Below are positions 15,833 through 24,727 of a stretch of DNA of 38,144 nt, piece by piece (the stretch's first letter is position 1; every line of letters begins with the position of its first letter). The notes beneath the pieces are model-generated. The model saw only the letters and a program-made list of their open reading frames with translations, ran no database searches and was not told the DNA's origin. The stretch comes from SG8-39 sp041558415 (GTDB lineage: Bacteria > Pseudomonadota > Gammaproteobacteria > Burkholderiales > SG8-39). A program made the position numbers and the translations under genes. The stretch spans positions 1 through 38,144 of the forward strand of contig JBFFEY010000025.1 in assembly GCA_041558415.1 (NCBI GenBank), read 5' to 3'.

Positions 15833-17347
15833 GTGGAATTTAGCATAAGGGCGCTCGCACCCGAGCGCGCGAAAACCGCCTGCCTGGTGCTCGGCGTCTT
15901 CAAGGGAAAGACGCCGGCGCAGGGCGAGCTGACGGCGGCGGCGCGGCGCGCCGATCGCGCAGCGCGGGGCGCGCTGCGCGCGGTGCTCGCGCAGGGCGAT
16001 CTGTCCGGCCGGGCCGGCTCGACAACGCTGCTGCGCCGGCCGGCGGGCCTCGCCGCCGAGCGCGTGCTGCTTGTCGGCCTCGGCGCGAAGGACGAATTCA
16101 ACGAGAACAGCTATCGCGACGTCGTGCGCAGCGTGGCGAACGCGCTGAAGGACCTCGGCGTGCGCGAGGCGACGCTCTATCTCGTCGGCGACAAGCTGCC
16201 CGCGCGCGACCTTGCCTGGAACGTGCGGCAGGCGGCGCTCGGGCTGCGCGAGGCCGTGTACGTCTTCGACCAGCTCAAGACGCAGAAGAAGGGTCCGCCG
16301 CCGGCCCTCGAGGCAGTCATCCTCGCGCTGCCCGGCGGCAGCCTGCCGGCCCCCGCGAGCCGCGCGCTGCGCGAGGCCGTCGCAACCGCCGACGGCCTCG
16401 CGCTTGCCAAGACGCTCGGCAATCTGCCTTCCAACATCTGCACGCCAAGCTACCTCGCGAACGAGGCGAAAAAGCTGGCGCGGCAGTTCAAGCTGCGCCT
16501 CGAAGTACTCGAGCGGCGCGACATGGAACGCCTCGGCATGGGCGCGCTGGTTTCGGTCACCAAGGGTTCGCACCAGCCGCCCAAGCTGATCGTGCTGCAC
16601 TACCACGGCGGGCCGAAGTCGAAAAAACCGGTGGTGCTCGTGGGCAAGGGCGTGACCTTCGACACGGGTGGCATTTCGCTCAAGCCGGGCGCCGAAATGG
16701 ACGAGATGAAGTTCGACATGTCCGGCGCCGCGAGCGTGCTGGGCGCGCTGCGCGCGCTGGCGGGCATGAAGGCGCCGGTTAACGTCATTGCGGTGGTGCC
16801 GGCCGTCGAGAACATGCCGGGCGGCGGCGCGTCCAAGCCCGGCGACGTGGTCACCACGCTCTCCGGACAGACCGTCGAGATCCTCAACACCGACGCCGAA
16901 GGACGCCTCATCCTGTGCGACGCGCTGACCTACGCGGAGCGCTACGCGCCCGATCTCGTCATCGACGTGGCGACGCTCACCGGCGCCTGCGTGATCGCGC
17001 TCGGGCACGTGGTCAGCGGCCTGTACGCGAACGATGCCAAGCTTGCCGACGCCCTGTGCGCGGCCGGCGACGACGCCTGGGACCGCGTCTGGCACATGCC
17101 GCTGTACGAGGACTACCAGGAACAGCTGCGCTCGAACTTCGCCGATATGGCCAACATCGGTGGGCGCCCGGCGGGCAGCGTGACGGCGGCCTGCTTCCTG
17201 GCGCGCTTCACGGGCAAGCAGCGCTGGGCGCACCTGGATATCGCCGGCACCGCCTACAAGGGCGGTCGCGAGAAAGGTTCGACGGGTCGCCCGGTGCCGC
17301 TGCTGGTGCGCTTCGTGCTGCGACACGCGGGCGGACGCGCCGCGTGA
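15833..17347 (+). CDS. pepA: Leucyl aminopeptidase (M17 family)
   Basis: PepA is a cytosolic hexameric two-metal aminopeptidase, and some family members also bind DNA. From the GTG at 15833 it is 504 residues, the usual length. The C-terminal catalytic domain holds VGKGVTFDTGGISLKPGAEM with the lysine and aspartate ligands, and the M17 signature NTDAEGRL at about residue 352. The N-terminal domain (about 1-170) is the macro-like part. The frame continues upstream, but GGGAGAG lies seven bases before the GTG, which fixes the start. holC follows after 28 bases, as in many proteobacteria. Confidence 0.95.
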   Translation: MEFSIRALAPERAKTACLVLGVFKGKTPAQGELTAAARRADRAARGALRAVLAQGDLSGRAGSTTLLRRPAGLAAERVLLVGLGAKDEFNENSYRDVVRSVANALKDLGVREATLYLVGDKLPARDLAWNVRQAALGLREAVYVFDQLKTQKKGPPPALEAVILALPGGSLPAPASRALREAVATADGLALAKTLGNLPSNICTPSYLANEAKKLARQFKLRLEVLERRDMERLGMGALVSVTKGSHQPPKLIVLHYHGGPKSKKPVVLVGKGVTFDTGGISLKPGAEMDEMKFDMSGAASVLGALRALAGMKAPVNVIAVVPAVENMPGGGASKPGDVVTTLSGQTVEILNTDAEGRLILCDALTYAERYAPDLVIDVATLTGACVIALGHVVSGLYANDAKLADALCAAGDDAWDRVWHMPLYEDYQEQLRSNFADMANIGGRPAGSVTAACFLARFTGKQRWAHLDIAGTAYKGGREKGSTGRPVPLLVRFVLRHAGGRAA

Positions 17348-17375
17348 CCGGCGCCGTGCGCGGAGCGGTGACGGC

Positions 17376-17816
17376 GTGACGACGATCGACTTCTATTTCA
17401 ACGCCCCCGACCGGCTGCAGATCGCCTGCCGGCTGGCCGGCAAGGCGCATGCGCAGCGCAAGCGCCTCCTGATCTACGCGCCGCAGGCGGAGACCGCGCA
17501 ACGCATCGACCGGCTGCTGTGGACCTGGCCGGCGACCGGCTTCGTGCCGCACTGCTTCATGCATGACGCGCTGGCCGGGGAGACAGCGGTGCTCATCGCG
17601 AGCGACGCGGTCGCGCCGGAGGCGGGCGAACTGCTGCTCAATCTGGACGACGGCTGTCCGCCGCATTTCGAGCGCTTCGAACGCCTGCTCGAGGTGGTGG
17701 GCCAGAACGACGACGCGCGCCGCCAGGGACGCGAGCGCTACCGCTATTATCGGGACCGCGGCTATCCGATCCGCAATCACGATCTCACGGCACGGGAGAA
17801 AACGCGTGGCGAATGA
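17376..17816 (+). CDS. holC: DNA polymerase III chi subunit
   Basis: This 146-residue accessory clamp-loader protein links DNA polymerase III to single-strand binding protein. The N-terminus TTIDFYFNAPDRLQIACRLA and the segment RLLIYAPQAETAQRIDRLLW are characteristic of chi. Further features are FVPHCF, ETAVLIASD and the C-terminal RYRYYRDRGYPIRNHDL. It uses a GTG start. It overlaps the next gene by 11 bases and lies just after pepA, the conserved neighbour. Confidence 0.93.
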   Translation: MTTIDFYFNAPDRLQIACRLAGKAHAQRKRLLIYAPQAETAQRIDRLLWTWPATGFVPHCFMHDALAGETAVLIASDAVAPEAGELLLNLDDGCPPHFERFERLLEVVGQNDDARRQGRERYRYYRDRGYPIRNHDLTAREKTRGE

Positions 17817-18228
17817 CAGCGTCCGCAAGCCACCCAATCCGCTGATCCGGCAGGTCGACACGCTGCTGCGCAACCAGGACGCGGAGCACGAAGTGCCGGT
17901 GCTCACCGAGGTGGTCGATGCCGCCGCATCGCGCGCCGCGCTGCTCGATCCGGTCCTGCTCGAGGCGCTCGCGCGCCAGCTCGAGCGCGCCGTGCTCGAC
18001 CATTTCGGCCCGGAGTTCACCCGGCTGGTCGAGGAACGCCTGGCGCGCGCGCTCAGCGCGCGACTCGAGCAGTCAGTCGCCGAACTGCGCGACGCGCTCA
18101 TCGCGGGCCTCGACCAGATGGCGCGCGAGGCGGTGGCGAGCGCCATCGCGAATACCTTCGGCAGCGAGGCTGCGCCGGGCGAAAGCGCGCCGGCGCCCGC
18201 GCAGCAGGACGCGGCACCGAAAGGCTGA
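17806..18228 (+). CDS. Conserved hypothetical protein between holC and valS
   Basis: This 140-residue, mostly helical and acidic protein starts at the GTG at 17806, preceded by GGGAGAA. It contains EHEVPVLTEVVDAAASRAAL, resembling the IPVLTEV start of proteins annotated DUF2486 in Burkholderia-type genomes. Long amphipathic helices follow, rich in Leu, Ala, Glu and Arg (about 45-115), then a low-complexity Pro/Ala/Gln tail. There is no signal peptide or membrane span. It overlaps holC by 11 bases and lies upstream of valS. Function is unknown, and a link to the replication or translation neighbours is only positional. Confidence 0.75.
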   Translation: MANDSVRKPPNPLIRQVDTLLRNQDAEHEVPVLTEVVDAAASRAALLDPVLLEALARQLERAVLDHFGPEFTRLVEERLARALSARLEQSVAELRDALIAGLDQMAREAVASAIANTFGSEAAPGESAPAPAQQDAAPKG

Positions 18229-18250
18229 GTGGCTCGCGCGGGCCGCTCAG

Positions 18251-18256
18251 TATAAT
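18251..18256 (+). promoter_or_regulatory. Candidate valS -10 element
   Basis: A perfect TATAAT lies 66 bases before valS in otherwise GC-rich DNA. No good -35 hexamer sits 16-18 bases above it. Directly before it, CTGAGTGGC pairs with GCCGCTCAG (eight of nine, about 18226-18250), a hairpin that could end the pepA-holC transcript or act as a regulatory site. Confidence 0.45.
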
Positions 18257-18322
18257 TTCGCTCTGGCGCGACGGATCCGGGCGCGACCGGCCGGATCCGC
18301 GCGCCATTGTCTTTCTCGAGCC

Positions 18323-21112
18323 ATGACGCTGCCGAAGAGCTTCGACCCCGCCGCTATCGAGGCGCGTTGGTACGCGCACTGGGAACGCGCGGGTTATTTC
18401 GCTGCGGGACGCGATCCGGCGCGACCGGCGTTCTGCGTCCAGCTGCCGCCACCGAACGTCACCGGCCTGCTGCACATGGGCCACGCGTTCAATCAGACGA
18501 TCATGGACGCGCTGACCCGCTATCACCGCATGCGCGGTGACAACGCGCTGTGGCTGCCGGGCACCGACCACGCGGGCATCGCCACGCAGATCGTCGTCGA
18601 ACGGCAGCTCGAGCAGGCGGGCGCCTCGCGCGAGGCGCGCGGCCGGGAGCGCTTCATCGAGAAAGTCTGGGAATGGAAGACCCAGTCGGGCTCGACGATC
18701 ACGCAGCAGATGCGCCGGCTGGGCGATTCCTGCGACTGGGATCGCGAATACTTCACGATGGACGACAAGCTCTCACCGGTCGTCATCGAGACCTTCGTCC
18801 GGCTGTACGAGCAGGGCCTCATCTACCGCGGCAAGCGCCTGGTGAACTGGGACCCCGTGTTGCTTACCGCGGTGTCTGACCTGGAGGTCGAAAGCGAAGA
18901 GGAGGACGGCCACCTGTGGCACATCCGCTATCCGCTCGCCGACGGCTCGGGCCAGCTGACGGTCGCGACGACGCGTCCCGAAACCATGCTCGGCGACACG
19001 GCCGTGATGGTGCATCCGGAGGACGACCGCTACCGCGCGCTGATCGGCAAGCAAGTCGTACTGCCGCTCACCGGGCGCAGCATTCCGGTGATCGCGGACG
19101 CGTACGTCGAGCGTGAATTCGGCACCGGCTGCGTCAAGGTCACGCCAGCGCACGACTTCAACGACTGGCAGGTCGGTCAGCGCCACGGCCTCGAGAGCAT
19201 CAGCGTGCTGACCCTCGATGCGCGCATCAACGACAACGGCCCTGCCGCCTACCGCGGACTCGACCGCTACGAGGCGCGCGACCGCATCGTGCACGATCTC
19301 AAGGCGGCCGGGCTGCTGGATTCCGTCAAGCCGCACCGCATGGTGGTGCCGCGCTGCGGACGCACCGGCGCCGTGGTCGAACCGATGCTGACCGACCAGT
19401 GGTTCGTCGCCATGTCGCAGCCGGGCGGGCCCGACGCGCCGCATCCGGGGGTCTCGATCGCCGCGCTCGCGCTGCAGGTGGTGGCGCGCGGCGAGGTGCG
19501 CTTTTTCCCCGACAACTGGGTGAACGTCTACAACCAGTGGCTCACCAACATCCAGGACTGGTGCATCTCGCGCCAGCTCTGGTGGGGCCACCAGATTCCC
19601 GCCTGGTACGACGCCGAGGGCCGGGTCTACGTGGCGCGCAGCGAGGTCGAGGCGCGCGCGCAGGCGGGCGGCGCCGAGCTGAAGCGCGACCCCGACGTGC
19701 TCGATACCTGGTTCTCCTCGGCGCTGGTCTGCCACTCCACGCTCGGCTGGCCTGCGCCGCAGGACGAGGACACGACGGCCTACGCGCTGTACCTGCCCTC
19801 CTCCGTGCTGGTCACCGGCTTCGACATCATCTTCTTCTGGGTCGCGCGCATGATCATGATGACGACCTGGTTCACCGGGCGGGTGCCGTTCCGCGACGTC
19901 TACATCCACGGCATCGTGCGCGACCACGACGGCAAGAAAATGTCGAAGTCGGAAGGCAACACGCTCGATCCCGTCGACCTGATCGACGGCATTGGCCTCG
20001 AGCCGCTGCTCGAAAAGCGCACCACGGGCCTGCGCAAGCCCGAGGACGCGCCGCGCATCGCGGCGAAGACGCGGCGCGAGTTCCCGCAGGGCATTCCCGC
20101 CTTCGGCGCCGACGCCCTGCGCTTCACCATGGCGGCCTATGCGACGCTCGGCCGCAATATCAACTTCGACCTCAAACGCTGCGAGGGCTACCGCAACTTC
20201 TGCAACAAGCTGTGGAACGCGACCCGCTTCGTGCTGATGAACACCGAAGGCCGGGACTGCGGCACGGATCCGAGCGCGCCGGTCGCGCTCTCGGACTGGG
20301 ATCGCTGGATCGTCAGCACGCTGCAGCGCGCCGAAGCCGAGGTGGAACGCGGCTTCGCCGAATACCGCCTCGACAACGTCGCCAACGCCGTCTACCGGTT
20401 CGTCTGGGACGAATACTGCGATTGGTACGTGGAAGTCGCGAAACGTCAGCTGGCGCAGGACGATGCGGCCGCGCAGCGCGGCACGCGGCGCACGCTGGTG
20501 CGCGTGCTGGAGGCCGCGCTGCGCTTGGCGCATCCGGTCATCCCGTTCATCACCGAAGAACTCTGGCAGAGCGTGGCGCCGCTCGCGGGCCGGCACGGCG
20601 CCTCCATCATGCTCGCGCCATACCCGCAGAGCGAGCCCGCCAAGATCGACGAGACCGCGGAACGCCAGGTGGCGCTCGCCAAGGACCTGGTCAACGCCGC
20701 GCGCAACCTGCGCAGCGAGATGGGCATCGCGCCGTCGGCGAAGGTACCGTTCGAAATCACCGCCGAACCCGGCGCGGCCGCGCTCAGCGCGCTCGAAGCG
20801 CTGGCGCGTCCGGCGTCGGTCGATCGCGTCGCAGCGCTGTCCGACTCGAACGCGCCGGTCGCGGTGGTCGGGCCGCACCGCCTGATGATCCGCGTCGAGG
20901 TCGACGTCGCAGCGGAGACCGCGCGCCTGGAAAAGGAGATTGCGCGCCTCGACGGCGAAAGCACGAAATGCCGCGCCAAGCTCGGCAACGCATCGTTCGT
21001 CGAGCGCGCGCCGACCAAGGTCGTCGAGCAGGAGCGCGCGCGGCTCGCGGGGTTCGAGAGCACGCTCCGGCAGCTGAACGAGCAGCTCGAGCGCCTGACC
21101 TCGCGCAGCTGA
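18323..21112 (+). CDS. valS: Valine--tRNA ligase
   Basis: This 929-residue class Ia aminoacyl-tRNA synthetase charges tRNA-Val. The HIGH-type motif is in PPPNVTGLLHMGHA (about residues 42-55) and the KMSKS motif in GKKMSKSEGN (about 538). The editing domain between them includes TTRPETMLGDTAV, where mischarged threonine is hydrolysed. The C-terminal part is the anticodon-binding domain followed by a coiled-coil tRNA arm (about 860-929, rich in Glu, Lys, Arg). The frame is open far upstream into the previous gene, but homologues start at MTLPKSFDPAAIEARWY, so the ATG at 18323 is chosen. Confidence 0.97.
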   Translation: MTLPKSFDPAAIEARWYAHWERAGYFAAGRDPARPAFCVQLPPPNVTGLLHMGHAFNQTIMDALTRYHRMRGDNALWLPGTDHAGIATQIVVERQLEQAGASREARGRERFIEKVWEWKTQSGSTITQQMRRLGDSCDWDREYFTMDDKLSPVVIETFVRLYEQGLIYRGKRLVNWDPVLLTAVSDLEVESEEEDGHLWHIRYPLADGSGQLTVATTRPETMLGDTAVMVHPEDDRYRALIGKQVVLPLTGRSIPVIADAYVEREFGTGCVKVTPAHDFNDWQVGQRHGLESISVLTLDARINDNGPAAYRGLDRYEARDRIVHDLKAAGLLDSVKPHRMVVPRCGRTGAVVEPMLTDQWFVAMSQPGGPDAPHPGVSIAALALQVVARGEVRFFPDNWVNVYNQWLTNIQDWCISRQLWWGHQIPAWYDAEGRVYVARSEVEARAQAGGAELKRDPDVLDTWFSSALVCHSTLGWPAPQDEDTTAYALYLPSSVLVTGFDIIFFWVARMIMMTTWFTGRVPFRDVYIHGIVRDHDGKKMSKSEGNTLDPVDLIDGIGLEPLLEKRTTGLRKPEDAPRIAAKTRREFPQGIPAFGADALRFTMAAYATLGRNINFDLKRCEGYRNFCNKLWNATRFVLMNTEGRDCGTDPSAPVALSDWDRWIVSTLQRAEAEVERGFAEYRLDNVANAVYRFVWDEYCDWYVEVAKRQLAQDDAAAQRGTRRTLVRVLEAALRLAHPVIPFITEELWQSVAPLAGRHGASIMLAPYPQSEPAKIDETAERQVALAKDLVNAARNLRSEMGIAPSAKVPFEITAEPGAAALSALEALARPASVDRVAALSDSNAPVAVVGPHRLMIRVEVDVAAETARLEKEIARLDGESTKCRAKLGNASFVERAPTKVVEQERARLAGFESTLRQLNEQLERLTSRS

Positions 21113-21128
21113 GGCTGCGACGGCGCCG

Positions 21129-22388
21129 ATGCGCCACGCCTTCCGCGCCTTCCGGCATCCGACCTTCCGCCGCTTTTTCCTCGGCCAGGGGACGTCGCAG
21201 ATCGGCACCTGGCTGCAGCTCATCGCCGTGAGCTGGCTGGTGCATCGGCTGACCGATTCACCGTTCATGCTCGGCCTCGCCGCCTTCGCACTGCAGTTGC
21301 CGTTTCTCCTCCTGACGCCGTTTGCCGGCGTGATCGTCGATCGGCTCGAGCCACGTCGCGTGCTGCTGATCACCAACAGCATCGCCGCCTGCCAGGCGAC
21401 GATCCTCTTCGCCCTGGTGGCGAGTGGGCGCATCGAGGCCTGGCAGCTGATCGTCGGAAATCTGATGCTCGGAATCTCCAACGCCTTCGACGCACCTTCA
21501 CGCCAGGCGCTGCTGGTGCGCCTGGTCGGCGGACGCGGCGATCTGCCGAGCGCGATCGCGCTCAATTCCAGCATGATGAACGGCGCCCGCTTCGTCGGCC
21601 CGCTGATCGGCGGAACGGTCATCGCCGTGCTCGGCGAGCGTTGGGGTTTCGCGCTCAACAGCCTGTCCTACCTCGTCATGCTCCTCGTGCTGGCGTCGCT
21701 GCGCGTCGCCCCACCGCAGCATGCCGTGGACCAGGGTTCGCTCTGGCAGCGCCTCGCTGCGGGGCTGCGCTTCGTCTACGGATTTCTCCCGACGCGCAGC
21801 GCGATCCTGCTGCTCTCCGCGGTCGGCTTTTGCATCTGGCCGTACCAGTCGCTGTTGCCGTGGTTCACCGATGAAGTCTATGGCGGCGGCTCACAGACGC
21901 TCGGCGTGATCATCGGCACCGGTGGACTGGGAGCGGTGAGCGCGTTGCTGTTCCTCGCCTCGCGCCCCACGATCCGCGGGCTGCTGCGCATGATTGCGGC
22001 CGCAGCCGCGATCGCCGGTCTGGCACTGGCCGCGTTCGGCCTGTGCCAGATCTTCTGGGTCGGGCTGTTCCTGGTGTATCTCGTTGGCGCCGGGCAGATG
22101 TTCGTCGCCGCCTCGACCAACACCGTGCTGCAGAGCATCGTGCCCGATGAGCTGCGTGCGCGCGTCGCCTCGCTCTACGTGATGTCCTTCCTCGGGGTGG
22201 CGCCACTCGGCGCTTTTGTCGGCGGCTGGGTCGCCGAGCGGATCGGCCCGCCGTACACGCTCGTCATCGGCGGACTGCTCGCGGTGACGGCGGCCGGGTT
22301 CTACGCGCGTGCCCTGCCGGCCATCCGGCGCGACATCCGTCCCGTGTATCGCGAACTCGGCATCGGCGCCGAGCGCGACGCTCAGTAG
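21129..22388 (+). CDS. MFS transporter (EntS/MFS_3-like)
   Basis: This 419-residue inner-membrane protein has about twelve hydrophobic helices. It starts HAFRAFRHPTFRRFFLGQGT and continues WLQLIAVSWLVHRLTDSPFM, which is typical of the MFS_3 (EntS-like) branch, whose members export enterobactin or other small molecules. The loop motif GVIVDRLEPRRVLLITNS is the MFS motif A variant, and NAFDAPSRQALLVRLVG is also a family hallmark. It begins 16 bases after valS. Its 3' end overlaps the convergent FecR-domain gene by seven bases. The substrate is unknown. Confidence 0.9.
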   Translation: MRHAFRAFRHPTFRRFFLGQGTSQIGTWLQLIAVSWLVHRLTDSPFMLGLAAFALQLPFLLLTPFAGVIVDRLEPRRVLLITNSIAACQATILFALVASGRIEAWQLIVGNLMLGISNAFDAPSRQALLVRLVGGRGDLPSAIALNSSMMNGARFVGPLIGGTVIAVLGERWGFALNSLSYLVMLLVLASLRVAPPQHAVDQGSLWQRLAAGLRFVYGFLPTRSAILLLSAVGFCIWPYQSLLPWFTDEVYGGGSQTLGVIIGTGGLGAVSALLFLASRPTIRGLLRMIAAAAAIAGLALAAFGLCQIFWVGLFLVYLVGAGQMFVAASTNTVLQSIVPDELRARVASLYVMSFLGVAPLGAFVGGWVAERIGPPYTLVIGGLLAVTAAGFYARALPAIRRDIRPVYRELGIGAERDAQ

Positions 22389-23053
22389 CTGCCTGGCGCG
22401 TAGTCTTCGCGCGCAAGGAACGGCGGCTCGCGACCCACCAGCGATTCGAGCAGGATCAGCTCGGCGTCGCTGTGATTGATCACCGGCGCGTCCACGATGC
22501 GCTGCGCCACGCCCGCCGGATAGACATAGCGCGGCTGATCGTGGTGCTCGGTCTTCACCGTCTCGCGCACCGCAGGATCGTCCTGTGCACGGATGTCCGC
22601 GACGCCGTAGCAGGTGCAGACATAGGCGCGATCGAGCATGTCTTCGGCATACACCGCGGTGCCGCGCACGCCGATGGTCGCGGTGCGCACGCGGATCGTG
22701 CGCTGTCCGCCGGGCGAAAACACCGACAGCACGGCGCCCGTGACGATGCGCAGGCCGTCGGCCAGCAGCGCGCCGGCGCGGCCCGACACCTCGACGCGCG
22801 CATTGGCGCGCACCAGCATCGCGTCCTTGCCGATGACGAATACCAGCTCGCCGTCGCCGCTGGTGGTGATGACGTCGCCCGCCTTCACGTCCATGCCCTC
22901 GCGCGCCGGTACGTCATTTACGCGCGCCTCGCCGCGCACGCGGTAGACGCCCTTCTCGAGCTTGCCGGCGGCGAGCGCCTCGCGCAGCAGGCCGAGCCGC
23001 GCGCCCAGCCCGGCGCCGAGCGACAGCCCGATCCAGCGGCGACGCGTGATCAT
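22382..23053 (-). CDS. FecR-domain exported protein with twin-arginine-like leader
   Basis: This 223-residue protein starts MITRRRWIGLSLGAGLGARL, an arginine-rich N-terminus followed by a hydrophobic stretch, so it may be exported by Tat. The body is FecR-like: VYRVRGEARVNDVPAREGMD, DVITTSGDGELVFVIGKDAM and VRTATIGVRGTAVYAE, the last being the core FecR motif. A later part has two cysteines (YVCTCYGVADI), which might bind a metal or form a disulfide. FecR domains often sense periplasmic signals, but this protein lacks a sigma-binding cytoplasmic part. It is last in a four-gene set. Confidence 0.8.
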   Translation of the reverse strand: MITRRRWIGLSLGAGLGARLGLLREALAAGKLEKGVYRVRGEARVNDVPAREGMDVKAGDVITTSGDGELVFVIGKDAMLVRANARVEVSGRAGALLADGLRIVTGAVLSVFSPGGQRTIRVRTATIGVRGTAVYAEDMLDRAYVCTCYGVADIRAQDDPAVRETVKTEHHDQPRYVYPAGVAQRIVDAPVINHSDAELILLESLVGREPPFLAREDYAPGSY

Positions 23054-23060
23054 GCCGCAG

Positions 23061-23444
23061 CTACCATGCGAACTGCTCGCAGAAACGCGGCACCCTGTCC
23101 GCCACGTCTTCGCGCTCGAGGAAGCGGTCGGCGCGCGCCAGGCGCGCCGCATCGCGTCGCGGGGCGTCGCCACCAAAACAGAAAATCGGCACGTTTAGCA
23201 TCAATTCGCTGCGCAGCTTTTCGATCAGCGCGATCGGATCGAAGCTCTCGACCTCGTCAAGGTCGAGCAGTACGAAGCGATGCTGCAGGACCTCGGCGTA
23301 GTCCTCGAGGGCGTCTCCGGCGGCGGGCACGGTCAGCGTCCAGCCCTCTGGCAGCGCGGCCTCGAGGCGCGCGCGCATGCCCGCATCCGCGCACAGCAGC
23401 ATGCCGCGGCGTTGCAGGCGCGTCGCGATGGCCGGCGCGGCCAC
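23061..23444 (-). CDS. Degenerate receiver-like protein
   Basis: This 127-residue protein has the alpha/beta rhythm of a response-regulator receiver domain. GMLLCADAGMRARLEAALP replaces the acidic-pair strand, HRFVLLDLDEVESFDPIALI holds the aspartate at the phospho-acceptor position, and LMLNVPIFCFGGDA is the fourth strand. The acidic pair after strand 1 is missing, and the conserved lysine position reads ADRFLERED, so phosphorylation by the standard chemistry is doubtful. There is no output domain. The GTG at 23444 is the longest start, and an internal ATG before LLCADAG is an alternative. It overlaps or abuts its neighbours on both sides, which suggests a role shared with the ligase-like protein. 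No family name is recognised. Confidence 0.65.
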   Translation of the reverse strand: MAAPAIATRLQRRGMLLCADAGMRARLEAALPEGWTLTVPAAGDALEDYAEVLQHRFVLLDLDEVESFDPIALIEKLRSELMLNVPIFCFGGDAPRRDAARLARADRFLEREDVADRVPRFCEQFAW

Positions 23445-23445
23445 C

Positions 23446-24300
23446 TCAATCGTCCGCTTCGACGCGCACCGCCGCGCCGATCGTCAGCACGCGCTCGCTG
23501 CGGCCGTCGCGCTCACGCTCGACGAGCGTCGATTCGCGGTTCAGCCGGATGCCGCCGCGCACGCTGCGCGGCAGGTCATCGTCGATCGGCTCGGCCAGCT
23601 CGACGCGCGCTTCTTCGATCGCCGCCGCCTCCGCAGCGCTCGGCCAGGCGTGCTCGAAGTGCCAGCCGTACTGCGCCTCAAGGCGTGCGCGAAATGCGTC
23701 CTCCAGCACCCGCTCCGCGGGCAGCGCGCCGTGCGCCGCCCACTCGGTCATGGCAAGCGACAGGCCTTCGCGCAGCCAGGCGCGGAACTCCGGCGACGGG
23801 CTCGCCACATGCTCGGCAAACTCGGCGATCGGGAACCGCAGCAGGAAACTCGAGGCGACCACGGCGCACTCGCCGATCGAGGCGGCGCCCGAACCCGCGA
23901 TCTTGCGACCGTTCAGCCAGACGTCGTTGCCGTTCAGGTAGGCCGGCAGTCCGAACTGGCGGTAGGTCGCGACGACCGGCGCGAGCGCCCAGGAGAACCA
24001 GCGCGCCGGCCGCCCGGGCGCGTCGCGGCGCGGCGCGATCAGCACGAAGACATACTGGTTCTCGTCGACCCAGACCAGCCCGCCGCCCAGCGGCCGGCGC
24101 ACCCCCGGGATCGTGCAGTTCGGCTCGAGCTCGGCGAGCCCCTGGCTCTGGCCAAGGCAGAGGTGGGTCCGGGCGCGGCCCCAGAGCAGGATCGGCGCCG
24201 CATCGGCGCCTTGCGCCGCGGCGAGCCCGGCGTAGCTCGCGTGCAGCTCGAGCGGCTCGACCAGGCCGAGCCGTATCCAGCGCGCGGCGCGTCCCGCCAT
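23446..24300 (-). CDS. Lipoate--protein ligase family protein (LplA/LipB/BirA fold)
   Basis: This 284-residue protein has the biotin/lipoate ligase fold. PGVRRPLGGGLVWVDENQYV gives the RR-x2-GGG substrate loop (about residues 65-85). NDVWLNGRKIAGSGAASIGE supplies the lysine (K-I-A-G) that contacts the lipoyl-AMP intermediate in LplA. The loop end reads WVD where E. coli LplA has YHD, so it is not a standard LplA. The C-terminal 80 residues are a helical then strand-rich extension. Its ATG shares one base with the upstream stop (TGATG). No lipoyl-domain protein or lipA is in the window. A role in specialised lipoylation, for example of a sulfur-oxidation lipoate-binding protein, is possible but unproven. 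Confidence 0.8.
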   Translation of the reverse strand: MAGRAARWIRLGLVEPLELHASYAGLAAAQGADAAPILLWGRARTHLCLGQSQGLAELEPNCTIPGVRRPLGGGLVWVDENQYVFVLIAPRRDAPGRPARWFSWALAPVVATYRQFGLPAYLNGNDVWLNGRKIAGSGAASIGECAVVASSFLLRFPIAEFAEHVASPSPEFRAWLREGLSLAMTEWAAHGALPAERVLEDAFRARLEAQYGWHFEHAWPSAAEAAAIEEARVELAEPIDDDLPRSVRGGIRLNRESTLVERERDGRSERVLTIGAAVRVEADD

Positions 24301-24689
24301 CAGGTCTTCCCCTGCGAAGCGAAGAATTTCGTCAGGTAGAAATCACGCTGCGCCAGCGCCTGCAGCTCACCGGCGCGCGCGTCGAAGCCTTCGCGCAGGA
24401 TTTCGGCCAGGTACTGCCCCTGTTCCGCGTCGAGCACGTGGATGCGGCCGTAGAGCGCCTCGTCGACCGGCAGCAGCTCTGCCGCGATGCCTTCCGGCCG
24501 CTCGAGGTGCAGCAGCCAGGCGCGGCGCTCCGGGTCTTCCGGATCGAGCGGCGAAAGCACGATCTTGCCGATCCAGGCGAGGCGCGCGACCTGGTTGAAC
24601 TGCGCGATCTCGAGCTTTTTGCCGTGCATGTACTTGCGCAGCGCGTTCTTCAGCGCGCCGACGTCGGTGACGGGGACGGTCTTCGCCAT
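24300..24689 (-). CDS. Conserved hypothetical protein coupled to the lipoate-ligase-like gene
   Basis: This soluble protein of 129 residues starts MAKTVPVTDVGALKNALRKY and includes AWIGKIVLSPLDPEDPERRA, WLLHLERPEGIAAELLP and a helical tail ending DFYLTKFFASQGKT. There is no signal peptide, membrane span or cysteine. The mixed strand-helix pattern suggests one small alpha/beta domain. Its stop shares a base with the ligase-like start, so the two are translationally coupled and probably work together. It is the first gene of the four-gene set. A strong terminator upstream separates it from the porin gene. I do not recognise a family. Confidence 0.7.
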   Translation of the reverse strand: MAKTVPVTDVGALKNALRKYMHGKKLEIAQFNQVARLAWIGKIVLSPLDPEDPERRAWLLHLERPEGIAAELLPVDEALYGRIHVLDAEQGQYLAEILREGFDARAGELQALAQRDFYLTKFFASQGKT

Positions 24690-24727
24690 GCGGCCGATTA
24701 TTGCCACTCCGCGGCAATGGCGCAAAC

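Noticed and set aside
18773..21658. A 961-codon minus-strand open frame opposite valS and the MFS gene
   Set aside because: It spans two unrelated genes in antisense and has the biased composition of a codon-position shadow.
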